A stretch of 64,000 bases of DNA. Origin: Arcuatula senhousia (Eukaryota; Mollusca; Bivalvia; Mytilida; Mytilidae). The stretch is taken from positions 18,717,001 through 18,781,000 of the forward strand of contig OZ020309.1 of the NCBI GenBank assembly GCA_963971305.1, given 5' to 3'. Positions 13,201 through 25,200 of the stretch are shown in pieces (position 1 is the first letter of the stretch; every line of letters begins with the position of its first letter). The notes below the pieces were generated by a model that was not told the origin of the DNA, made no database searches, and worked only from the letters and a program-made list of their open reading frames with translations. The translations under genes were made by a program, and so were the position numbers.

Positions 13201-16200
13201 AAGGTGATGTCACCTAGAGAATTCACATGAAAGAAACAAGACTGAAAGAGAGTTCACACAAAGTTGGTTTAGGATAGCCATCAAAATAGAATCTGTTTGG
13301 TCCGGCCAAGAAAAAAATAAACAGGTTTGAATAATGTTTGCACAAGGTTTAATAATTTTGTGATTTTATTGTAAGGCCAAATCAATTTAATAAATCTTGT
13401 TGTCCACCTATGTTAAAAATATTTGGGTGGATGTGGGGATTCTTTTATTTCTTAATTTTTTTTTCATTAAAAAATCCATAAAATTGAAAGACTTTTGTAA
13501 AAATTCAATTAACACTAAAGTATGCCGGCACCATCATAATACCAAGTACATTAATTTATTTATTTATTGTTGAGAAACAAAAAAAAGAACCCTGAACTCA
13601 CATTTTCCTAAAATACCAATGAAAACTACCAAAGTAACTCAACTGGAAACAAGGTCAAGGTCAAATATGAGGATGTTGTTGTAACAGACTAACTGAGTAA
13701 GATGTTAAATTCGTCGAAGCTTTACTTAGCAATGATGGTATTATAGACGATCTAGATACACTACTGTCTCAGCAAGGGGGTTGTAGATCGTATCAATAGC
13801 GTAGTTGATAAGATTAGTAATATTTTCACGAGTACTGCAAAATCCGTGTTTGCTGTAAGAAAACGTAATTGTACCACAAAGAGGGAGACAAACCATGATT
13901 TACTGATAAATGCCACGTAAAAAGGAAGGTGTTTCATCGTGCAAAAAAACGCTATAGTTTTGTAAAAAATAAACAGAACAGAGCGGCAATAAAGAAGGCA
14001 GGACGGGAGTACAAACAAGAAATAAACAAAGTATTCAGAAACTTCAACCATACATTTGAATCAGATCTTAGAAAAATGTCTAAGAAAGATTCTAAAAAAT
14101 TTTGGAAAGTTTTAAAACCGTTGGATAAACGTAACTCGAATAAAAATGCGAGCATAACTGTTGAACAGTTGTATGAATATTTTAGAAAACTTAATGAAAA
14201 TATACACGATGATGTAGATGTGAACGTAGATGATATGTTGAGTAACATAGAAAATCAGGATATCAATAATGTTCTCAATAAGGAGATAACAGCAAGTGGT
14301 AGAAATACAAGATTTGTATGTGTATTTGGGTATATTGTTCAATTATAACGGAAAATATTTCCAAACTCGTAAAAAACTTGTTAAACAAGGTCAGAGAGCT
14401 TTGTATGCGCTATATAGAAAAATTCAAAATATAGCTATACCTGTTGACCTCCAATTAAAACTTTTTGATACTTTAGTTGCTCCGATTTTGACATATTTGT
14501 CTGAGATCTGGGGATATGAAAATAAAGATATTCTAGAGAAAGTTCACCTGCAATTTTGTAAGCGGATTCTCTCAGTTAGAACATCAACCCCAAATTTTAT
14601 GGTTTATGGTGAACTAGGAAGGTACCCCTTAGAGCTACAGATAAAATTGAAGATGGTTAACTTTTGGTTTAGATTAGTGAGTAATGAACAAAAACTGTCT
14701 AGTAAATTATATTCACTTTTGGTAAAGCTTAATAGTAATGATAATTATACATGTAAGTGGATAAACTATGTCAAATCCATTTTCGATGAGTGCGGGTTAA
14801 GTGGGGCATGGGAGGTTCAACAGTTTAATAATATTAATCTGTTAAAGGTAGAACTTCAACAACGTCTCCAGGATCAGTTCATACAAAAATGGTTCGCAGA
14901 TATGTATAATTCGTCAAGCGGGGATTATTATCTATCCTTTAAGTCGGTATTTACACTAGAGCCATATCTGCTACGACTTAGCCGAGTTCGTCGTATATAC
15001 ATAAGCAGATTCCGTACATGTAACATTAAATTTCCCATAGAAGTGGGTAGATGGAGAAACATTCCTAGGGAGAATATAATTTGTAATCTGTGTATGAACG
15101 GTCTTGGAGATGAATACCACTTTGTTTGTTTAAGTACTAATATTAATGTACTTGAGCTAAGGCGAAAGTACATACCTAAATATTATGTTAAATATCCAAA
15201 CAAAGAAAAGTTTTTTGGGATAAACAAGTTTTGTAATGTTAGTTTGTTAAACAAGAGGCTCCCAGGAGCCTGAATCGCTCACCTGAACTACACAGACACA
15301 TATATTTTGTAGATATTGTTGTGCATAACCATATGGGATTTAAATTTCTGAAATATCTTGGTTAGTTTTCAAGATATTGGGCTTAATAAATGCAAAATTT
15401 GGCAAAAATTAGGAAAAAGGGCAATAACTCCCACATCAGATGTCAGATCTTTTCCAAAATGTCAGCACAGGTAGATCTTAATATGCTGATCTTTTTTGAT
15501 TCTTGCACAATTTTGATATCTGAAACCATTTTTGAGTTGTTAGCAAAAAAATGCAATTTACCCCTATGTTCTATTTTTAGCCATGGGGGCCATGTTTTTT
15601 GACGAATCAAAATCTGAACAATAGAGTTGTAGCATATAAGCTATTAAACAAGTGTGCCAAGTTAAGATGCAGTTGGTCTTACGGTGTAAGACAAGTTAAT
15701 CTTTGAAATTCAGGGAAAAAGTAATGAAAAATGGTAAATTTTGTTGTTTTAAGGACAATAACTCCTAAAAGAAATGGTCCTACAGCTTTGATCTATATAC
15801 ATGAAATGTAGAACTTAATGTGCTTGATCATATGCAATTTAAATTTTTTAAATATCTTGTATAGTTTTCAAGATATATGGCTAAACAAGTGAAAAATTTA
15901 GAAAAAATCCAGAAAAAGGGGCATAACTCTTACATCCGTTGTTGGATCTTCTGGAAACTTTTACAGGAGGTAGATCTTGAGAAGCTGATCACTTTTGTCT
16001 CCCATCAGAATTTTGATATCTGTAACCATTTTTGAGTTATTAGCAAAAAACTGCAATTTACACCTATATTCTATTTTTAGCCATGGCGGCCATATTTTTT
16101 GACAAATCAAAAATCTGAACAACAGAATTGTAGCATATATGCCATTAAACAACAGTGCCAAGTTTGGTTATAGTTGGATATATGGTGTCAGACAAGTTTA

Positions 16201-19200
16201 TCTTTGAAATTCAGGGGAAAAGTAATGAAAAACGGTATATTTTGACGCTTTAAGGGCCATAACTCCTAGAAAAAATGGTTCTACAGATTTGACCTAAATA
16301 CATGAAATGTAGATCTTGATGTGTTCAATCATATGCAATTTGAATTTTTAAAATATCTTGTATAGTTTTCAAGATATAGGGTTTAATAAGTGCAAAATTT
16401 TGAAAAAATCCAGAAAAAGGGCAATAACTCCTACATCAGTTGTTGGATCTTCTTGAAAATTTCTGGGCAGGTAGATCTTGAGATGCTGATCACTTTTACC
16501 CTTTGCCAGAATTTTGATATCTGTTACCGTTTTTGAGTTATTTGCAAAAAACTGTAAATTGACCCCCCTGTTCTATTTTTAGCCATGGCGGCCATGTTTT
16601 TTTACGAATCAAAAATCCGAACGATAGTTTTGTACACATAATGCCACTTAACAACTATACCAAGTTTGGTTGCAATTGGACTTATGGTGTCGGACAAGTT
16701 AAAGTTTGAAAAATTGTTTACAGACGACGACAGACGACAGACGACGACGACGACGACGGACGCCAAGTGATGGTAAAAGCTCACATGGACCTTCGGTCCA
16801 GGTGAGCTAAAAATGTGTCTATTTTTATTCAAAAAGTATGTAAACTATTAGAGTAGCAATCATATTTGGTTTTGGTTTTCTCAAATAATATGGCAGTTTG
16901 TAATAAAAGGTATTTGTACATGTATATTAATATGTAATTAATTGTTTGTATTGCATTTATATTTTGGCTATATATTGTAGTATGTTTAATTGTGCTCCTG
17001 TTAGGCAGTTTCTGCGACTGAGCGTTTTTCTAAATAAAGTATTCAGTATTCAGTATTCAGTAGTAATAAGCATATTAGGTTTTATATACATTGTACCTAT
17101 GACTTAATACATGTAGTTCTTGCTTATAAAAAATTAACATTGCTATTGTTATGTATTGAAAATTGTTAAAGTCACTAAACCAGACTAGAAAATGTGTCTT
17201 TGAGCCACAGGATGGCCCTCCAGTTCTTGAAATATCATTCACCCTCAATGTTTATTACCTGGGATATGGACCTTTACCAAGAAATTAATCAAAAGTGTTC
17301 ATGCGTAAAATATAGGTTTCTGTGACCTTATTTCTGATGGGTAGTGCCGTGTTACCAATATTCATCTAGAAGTGAAATACATGTATCATTGACCCCTAAG
17401 ATTAGAATTCGAGATATGGACCTTAACCAAGAACTTAACCAAAGTCATTCATGTGTAAAATATAGGTCACAGTGACCTTATTTCTAGTGGGTGATGTCAC
17501 ATTACCCAAGACACATCTAGTGGTGAAATATCATTGACTCCCAAGTCCCAACATCTAGTATCCAAGTTATGGACCTTAATCAAGAACTTAACCAAAGTCA
17601 TTTATGCATAAATTATAGGTCACAGTGACCCAATTTCTATGGTGTAGCCCTACTCAAGACCCATCTGATGGTGAAATATCATTGACCCCCAACCTCTAGT
17701 ATCCAAGTAATGGACCTTTACCAAAAACTTAACCAAAGTGACGTACAGACGGACAAGGGTAAAACTATATGGCCGATCCACATACATAGTTGGGCCATAA
17801 TAATCAAGGTCAAGGTCAAAAGATCGAGATGCAACTGTGCTAAGTTATACTGGGACATATGCATACCAAGTTTCATCAACCTAGGATTTATACTTCTTGA
17901 GATATGGAGGTGCTCACAAAACATTGCTATTAATATATGTATTGAAAATTGTCAAAGTCACTCAACCGAAAAATCAAGGTCAGGGTCACAAGATGGGGAT
18001 GCAACTGTGCTAAGCTACTACTGGGGCTTATGCATACCAAGTTTCATCAACCTAGGATTTATAGTTCTTGAGATATGGAGGTGCTTGCAATCCTTAACAT
18101 TGCTATTATATGTGTATTGAAAATTGTCAAAGTCAGTCAACCAGAAAATCAAGGTCAAGCTAAAAAGATGGGGATGCAACTGTGCTAAGCTACTACTGGG
18201 GCATATGCATACCAAGTTTCATCAACCTAGGATTTATAGTTCTTGAGATATGAAGGTGCTCATAAAAGAGTCACCTATGACTCGCTCAGCTTCACAGGCC
18301 AGACAAAAATCTACCAAAACCATTTGTAAGTGAACTCATTCTGTTTGTAACATAGAGTAATTTTTTTTATTTTATTTTTTTTTTATTTTCTTTTACTTGT
18401 ATTTAAAGCATAATTTACATGAATAAAACTTGAATTATCTCCCTTCATTTTTTCATTTTTAAAAAGTTTATCACAAATATCTTTGGTTTGAACATTTTTG
18501 TTAATATTTATTAAAACAAAAAAAAATATTTATCTCAGTTTTTCCAACAGAAAAGCTAAGCATAAAAACAAAAAAAGTAATGGTAACAAAAAATATATAT
18601 TTATTTACCAATTTTAGATTATTCAGAAAATGGGAATGATATTTAAACAGATGAAATATCATAGATTTCTCAATATCAGTGGCAAGATACCTATTCATGT
18701 ATAAAAAAAAAACCTATTCATGTCCGCATGGTAGGTGTTTGAGCTCATGCAAAATCTCTGGAATAGGGAGGACAGTTCCATTGATAGATAAAAATCTGAT
18801 TTAACTAGAAATTTTGCACATTAGACATGTTAAATATTGTTTAAAAAAATGTTTATTTTTACTTAACCCGAGAAGTTACATAAATGTATATGTTACATAG
18901 CAGGACTTAGACACAGAGAAAGTTCATCTTGTATGAAGGATAAGAATCTGATCTGATATAATTATAATTCTTTAATATTAACTGCACCTACCAATATGTT
19001 TAAAGGTTTTCCCTTGTAAGGGCTGTCCCAGAATTAAATGTGGGGGGGGGGGTCGGGGGGCACTTTTTTCTTTACCCCAGCATCCATAAAAAAATAATTA
19101 ACTTTTATCATTGTTTCTTCACAAGATATTTCCAAAACACCCACCACCCACCATATATGCAATAGAAGTTCCTCCCAACCCCCCAACCCCCCAACCCCCA

Positions 19201-22200
19201 CACACACATTTAGTTCTGGAACAGCCCTAAGGGAATCTTTCAAAAATTAAGACAAAGTTACTCAAAGGACACAACTTAATTATTATAATTTATAAAAGTA
19301 TATAAATAAATATAATTTTAAAAATACCTGGACCAGAATGCAATTTAAGTTAAATTACATGTGTAACAAACTATCTAATTATATCAGAAAACTTGGTCTT
19401 AGGGCCTGATCATTATTCCTTCCCAAGGTACCCAAGATTCATTATTAATATTCTTTATTTGCAAAACTTCACCCATGTGGTCAAGCAAATACAAATAAAC
19501 ATATGACAAATTTACAATACATATAAATTAAACAATACAATGTGAGAACATATAATCGAAAGAGAACTTTGACCGATATGGACCCTATCTTGGCAATTCC
19601 AAGGACTGCTTTCTATTATAAAGTCGTATATAGGTTGTAAAAAGTTCATTTTCAGGAGAAATATAGCTTCTATTATTTTATATTAATTACTAACATCGAG
19701 GGAAGTAAATTTGATTATTTTAATGGCGAGGCTTGCCGAGCGATCAAAATATCAAATTTATTTCCCGAGATGTTAGAAATTCCATAATCATCGAGAATTA
19801 AGTTGTAAAAGGTTTTTCTCTAATGTCTACAGGTAAAAAATTGCAAAAGTTTGCTCATCAGTTGCACGTGCAATTACGCTGAGAACGAAAATATGAAAAA
19901 ATGGAGTTCATCTCCGATTTTTTGCTCTTGACAAAATTTACAAAAACACTGATTTCTTGTAATCACAGGCTTAAAAAGTAAAACAGAGGGGACCAACAAT
20001 CCCCTTCATAAGAAGTGTACATTTGTTCAACTTGGGTCACCCTGGGTGATAATTCCAAAGACAAGCATAATGTGGAACCCAAGTAAAGACTTATTACACA
20101 GGGTATTACTGAGGATTGTTCCTGACAAACTAGAGACGATCCAAAACACTTAGTTTTTTTAGACAAGACTGACAGACAAGTCTTTAAATGAACACTCCTT
20201 TGATTTTCAGAGCAAATATATATATATATATATATATATCTGTCAAATGTCAAAATAAATTGATTATTTAGTTTCTGCATAATATCAAAACCAGTTTTTA
20301 TTTTCTGAAAAATTAAATATAAGTTCTGGATCCACCTTTTTGCAAATCTTGAATTTTTACAGAAAATAAAATAAAACCTCAACACTCAACAAAAGTTTAT
20401 GTAATGTCTAAATGACTTTTAATTTGCCCAGCGTAACAACCACTGAACCATGACATTGATGGGGCGTTACAATTTTTTAAATGAAATTTATTTGATATTT
20501 TATACATGTACATGTATACATAAATAAAGTTTCAGATAGCATACTTCTTTAATGGAAAAGTATGTTAACCTTATTAGCGACAAACAAACAAACTGACACA
20601 CTGACTATTTGCTTGCTTATTTGGTAGGTGGGATAATAGGTCCTACATGTATTCCCCACTCTCCCACCCCCCCACTTTTACCATTGTACTTTAATTTCAT
20701 AGAATCGGGTGTTATGTAACTAAAGGGTGTTTCGGAAATTCCTTCCAAGGGCACCCTGGGTAGATTATCTTCCTCTGGTTTAAAAATAAAACAGAATGTG
20801 GATTACCAAAGAATAGTGTACCTTCCGAACAATTTCCAACAGGCTTTTTCAACCCATAATGAAAGACTTTTTATATACCTGGTTTTTAATTTCAAACGCA
20901 AGCTTCGATGAAATTTTAAATAATATTTGCACCCTTATTATCTCCCTTGTCAAAATAACAATCTTTGACTCAGTAGTTGCTATACAACTTTAAAAATTCA
21001 GATTAATTTGTAATTTTACTGCAAAATTATTTCTTTTAGCAATAATATAGACCTTTTAATTTAAAAAAACTCTAAAATAAGAGAAAATGTGAAAAATTGC
21101 GACCGTTTCTTCACCTATTCTAGAATATGTTTAAGAATAGATCGGTATATAGTCAAGACAGGAAGCATTATACTTGGATTTTCATATGTTAGTGGCAGGT
21201 TTCTAATATCTTATATAATACATAGGTTTATCATGTATAATAATTTATTATATGTCGTAACAAGTCTGCAGCAGCCGAACATATAATGTAAACGGTGAAG
21301 AAGCTTGTGAGTACCTGGGAGACCTAATCCGAGGTTGTCTTCTGAGGAGGAGGTTTTCCGTATAAAGAATACAAAGGGTATAAACCACTGACAACTGAAA
21401 ATCTGTTTTGCTCTTTAATCCTACTAAATTGTTACGGGGCAATTATAAGGGTATGAATGAAGGTGTTCTGGGTGCCATTTCATAAAGTGATCGTAAGCCT
21501 AATGTACACAAAAGCCCATTGAATTTCCATGGGATAACGAGCAAGTTCATTAGCAACCGCTTTTTGCAACAACACTCTGTGTTCTTTTAATTTTTTGCCC
21601 TTTATTCTCAAATTTTTAAATGTTTTGGCAACTTTTCTCTTTATTGTTTATCTGTTATTTTGACCATTATTCTCTATTCTTTAAATCCCTATCCACACCC
21701 TCAATTATTTTAAGCTTCTTTTATATCTAACCAAATAGGCTCTATCTTACCCTTCAGCTGTGTCCTTTTGAAATCAATTCCAAAATTTTGACCTTTTAAA
21801 ATTGTCTTAAATGGTTCAGAAAAACAGAAGATGACCAACTGACTATTTGGTTCCGTTTAAAAATAAAGCAGAATGAGGGTGAATATATAATATTGTACAT
21901 TAGGAACATTTTCCTGACCTTGTTCTGTTCCAAGTGAACATTTTCTTGTACCTAGAACACCTTGGGTTTTCATTTCGAACATAAACTGTACCTTTTCTAT
22001 GGCTTTCTGTGTCTCTAATTTAGCTTTACTGGTTTCCAGTCTGGTCTGTTTTAGCTCATTCCTTAGCTCTTCATTTCTGCCTTGTAAGTTGTCCACTTGA
22101 GCTTTAAGAAACAGTGAAGTGTCGTAGTTACCCAGTAAATTCTTAGCTTCAATAGCCTAAAAAGGTAGATTGAAAAATTGTTATAAATAGTATAGAGAAA

Positions 22201-25200
22201 TAAGTTGTTATTTCTCAACTGACTATTTGATCACTGATTATTTGACAAATATTGACTTGAATTGATATGCATGTACATGCTTTTTGGCTCAATGAATGCA
22301 ATGACTTAATATTGAACCAATTTTCCTCTTGAGCTCTTTGGAGTCTCATTGCCAAACCTGCTGATGCCATTCGAAGTCAACCACAGAAATACTTCTTATC
22401 TGTATTTTAGTGTCACATTATCAAGTTAAAGCTGAGTTTTGATATTTTCATTTGTTGTATTTTATTTTATAAGTATTCTTTTAATCAACCATGAAAATGA
22501 TTAGACAGGAACAGTCTTATGATGGTTTTTGTTTGTTCATATCCTGATGTGTGTGTGTGTGTGTGTGTGTGTGTGAGTGTAAGGGTTTAATGCCTTTTTT
22601 TCTACCAACCTGTCCATATAGAGCAGTCAGTTTAAATGGTGGATGAATCTGGAGTACCTGGAGGAAGCCACTGACCTTGGGCCTTTTACTGACAAATCTA
22701 ACCACAAACAGGTGGGGAAGTTCCGTTTTTGTAAATAACAAGTGGGACTTGAACACCACCTAAGAGGTGATCGGCTAGTGATCAATAGTGAGGTATTTAA
22801 ACAAGCACCTTAGACCATCCGAGCCCCACACACCCTGATGTATATGTGTACAAAGTTTCATGATGGTGGGTTACAGATGACTTGTGATTGCGCACATGTA
22901 CATGATATTTTTCATGGAGGACTTGCAATACTTCAAGCTGCTACTACTAGTCTACAAACTTACGGCTAACATTTTTTCTAGTGTTGGGAACTGCATCTGA
23001 ACTTCAACTTCTCCTTTTTCTAAAAAAAAAATCACTAAAAGTTTATATAAACAAAAAATTTAATGTTGCTTGCAGTTTTTAATTTAATAGGGGAGCAGGA
23101 ATTTTCACGGTTTGGGAGGAATGAAAATAAGAATTTAACAAAGTGTTAATTTCATGTTAATTCCTTCTAGCAATATGTCATTCCACAAAATATAAAAATC
23201 CAACAACATCCAATCTTGAGGAAAGACATGAAAATTTTAAACCTAAAAAATAAACTAATCAACAGTATTATTACATGTATGCACTTTACATCAGGGGGGG
23301 GGTCCAGAAATTTTCGAAAGGGGGCGGGGGGTCCCACATACTGGGTTCTGTGGGCCAAAAAGGGAGGGGGGTTTCCAGACCAATTTTGCTGAAAATCTAC
23401 ACAAAAATAAAGTTGAATATGAATTAGCAAGCTACTGATAGTTGGCTTAAACATACATTTTTGTATTTGTTTATCCTGGATTGGGAAACAAGTTAAGTAG
23501 TACTCCACCTAAGAATCATGCAAAATTGAAGAAAAGTGATTCATCGATAAAAAGGCTACAGTGGTTTATTTTTAACAAAAGATAGTTCAAAGTATACAAA
23601 ATAAGAAATAAATAACAATTTGCTCATAACTGTCTGGTCCTGGGAGAAATCTTGCCATTTTGTTACAATGGTTTTTATTGAAATTATTTATTAATTTATT
23701 AATTCAAACCAACCCATACCTGGAGTATATGTCTTCAAGTTTTCTATCACTTCCTTAAGACCCTGTTCCAAGTCTTTGTTTTCTTTCTCAAGCTGGTCAT
23801 TTCTTGATTTGAACTTAGCATTTTCTCTATATAAATTGTCTATCTCTTTGAAATTTTCTCTCTGCATGTCGTCATAGTCTTTCATCTAGAAAATATATTG
23901 AGTACATAAAATTTTGAAATAATATACAAAATTAATAGACCTAAATGTTGCCACAAACAGGAAGTGGAAGTGTGACAGGTCAGAAAACTACATTGGACAT
24001 ACACTCTGCCATAATGAGCCATTCTACCAAGTTTAAAATCATTTTTATGTACAGTTTCTTAGAAAAGCTTGATTGAAATTTTCCTTTTGACCCATTCCTA
24101 AACAAGAATTAGAAGTTGTTCAGGTTATTATGACATCAAAGCTTTTTGAACTTTTTTTATGCCCTAGTTTGTATTCAATACTTTTGGCTATTAGATTAAT
24201 TAATGTTTTCTAGAGGTGATTCAAAATGTGAATCTCAATTTTAATTTATTTTTTATCTGTCTAATAAAGGTAATTACAAAATTAACAAACTTGAAGGATC
24301 AATCTCAATGTCCAGGAGAAAAGACACAAAAAATAGTTATAGATCAAAACAGGCCTGACTTGGTACAAGCATTTCGAATGAAATGGTGGGTTAAAACAGG
24401 TTTAATGGGGCGCTAAACCTCCCATTTTCATTGCAATCCTATAACTAAACTTTTCACAAGTTTATTCTATAATTTTAACCTTCATATGTGACTCCTCTTT
24501 CTCAACTTCTTTCCTGATTGTCTTAGCAATAGATGGCGCCTCTTTCTGCATCCTCTGTGTTTTCAGCTCTTCCTGGAAGTCCATCACAGCTATCATATCC
24601 TCGGCTGGCAGACCTAAGGCTACAGCTCTGTAAAATAACAAAATGTATAAATAATTTTAGAGCTTTTGGTTTCTTCTCAAGTTTCATGATTTTGTCTGCT
24701 TTCAAGTTGTAAATTTTTAAGGCATCTTTTGTATTCCCTCACCCTTTGTTTTTTATATGTTGTTTAATCATACATGTATTTCTTCAGACAGATTTATTGT
24801 GTATCAGAGGCAAATAGCTTCTTATCATAGTAAATATTAAATTTTTCAATGAATATTGTTTCATGTTCATTTATCAATATTGCCATTGCTTTCTTTCCAT
24901 ATCAAAACTGTGAGTCATACATCAAATCCCAAAACCCAATTGTTAAGGATTTATATGTTATTGATACCTCTGTCCTATAGTTTGGGCCATTTTTCTCATT
25001 TTCTTCTTTAATTCTATTCTTTCATCTTCCAATTTTTCAATCTGAAAAATAACGTAAGATTAAAATTAAGATGTTTAGAAATTGTAATGAGAATTTAGAA
25101 CATATTTTCTTATATAAAAGGCATGTTTGTTTAGTATTTTTTTTTAAAGATTATCCAAAAACAATGTTTGGGTAAAGCAACCTGTTTTAATATACATGTA

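Larger units (their letters stand above)
13691..17062 (+). mobile_element. Truncated non-LTR retrotransposon (LINE) with the reverse-transcriptase core deleted
   Basis: Frames 13690-13920 (degenerate) and 13929-14290 encode the linker between endonuclease and reverse transcriptase typical of bivalve LINEs (FHRAKKRYSFVKNKQNRAAI, KMSKKDSKKFWKVLKPLDK). From about 14310 the frame is the post-RT region (YLGILFNYNGKYF, LFDTLVAPILTYLSEIWGYE). The catalytic RT palm is missing at a junction near 14290. The C-terminal frame is interrupted by element HC2 at 15251 and resumes at 16812 to a TAG at 16854. The 3' end is a (GTATTCA)-type tail at 17040-17062. Confidence 0.88.
13506..18310 (+). mobile_element. 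Second H4-family element, split by a non-LTR retrotransposon
   Basis: The left arm (13506 to about 13690) begins AACACTAAAGTATGCCGGCA like H4. The right arm (about 17063-18310) resumes with H4 core units, TGAAAATTGTCAAAGTCACT at several positions, and ends CAGCTTCACAGGCCAGAC, a diverged H4 hairpin. The retrotransposon lies between the arms and another element (17194-17796) lies in the right arm. Confidence 0.78.
18311..21849. other. Right half of the 12.6-kb CEP290 intron
   Basis: Apart from the MITE at 19018, the LINE end at 19446, the hairpin at 19690, the TA run at 20216 and the repeat at 20735, this is AT-rich sequence in which I see nothing definite. Confidence 0.5.

Noticed and set aside
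13929..15273. Plus-strand open frames as a host gene
   Set aside because: Motifs before and after the missing core are those of LINE ORF2, with a simple-repeat 3' tail, all inside a transposon.
19963..20385. 140-codon minus-strand open frame
   Set aside because: It runs through a (TA)n microsatellite and repeat-family sequence, has no acceptor or donor structure, and has unconvincing composition.
22517..22759. Minus-strand open frame with a histidine-threonine repeat
   Set aside because: It is a (TG)n microsatellite joined to a SINE body.
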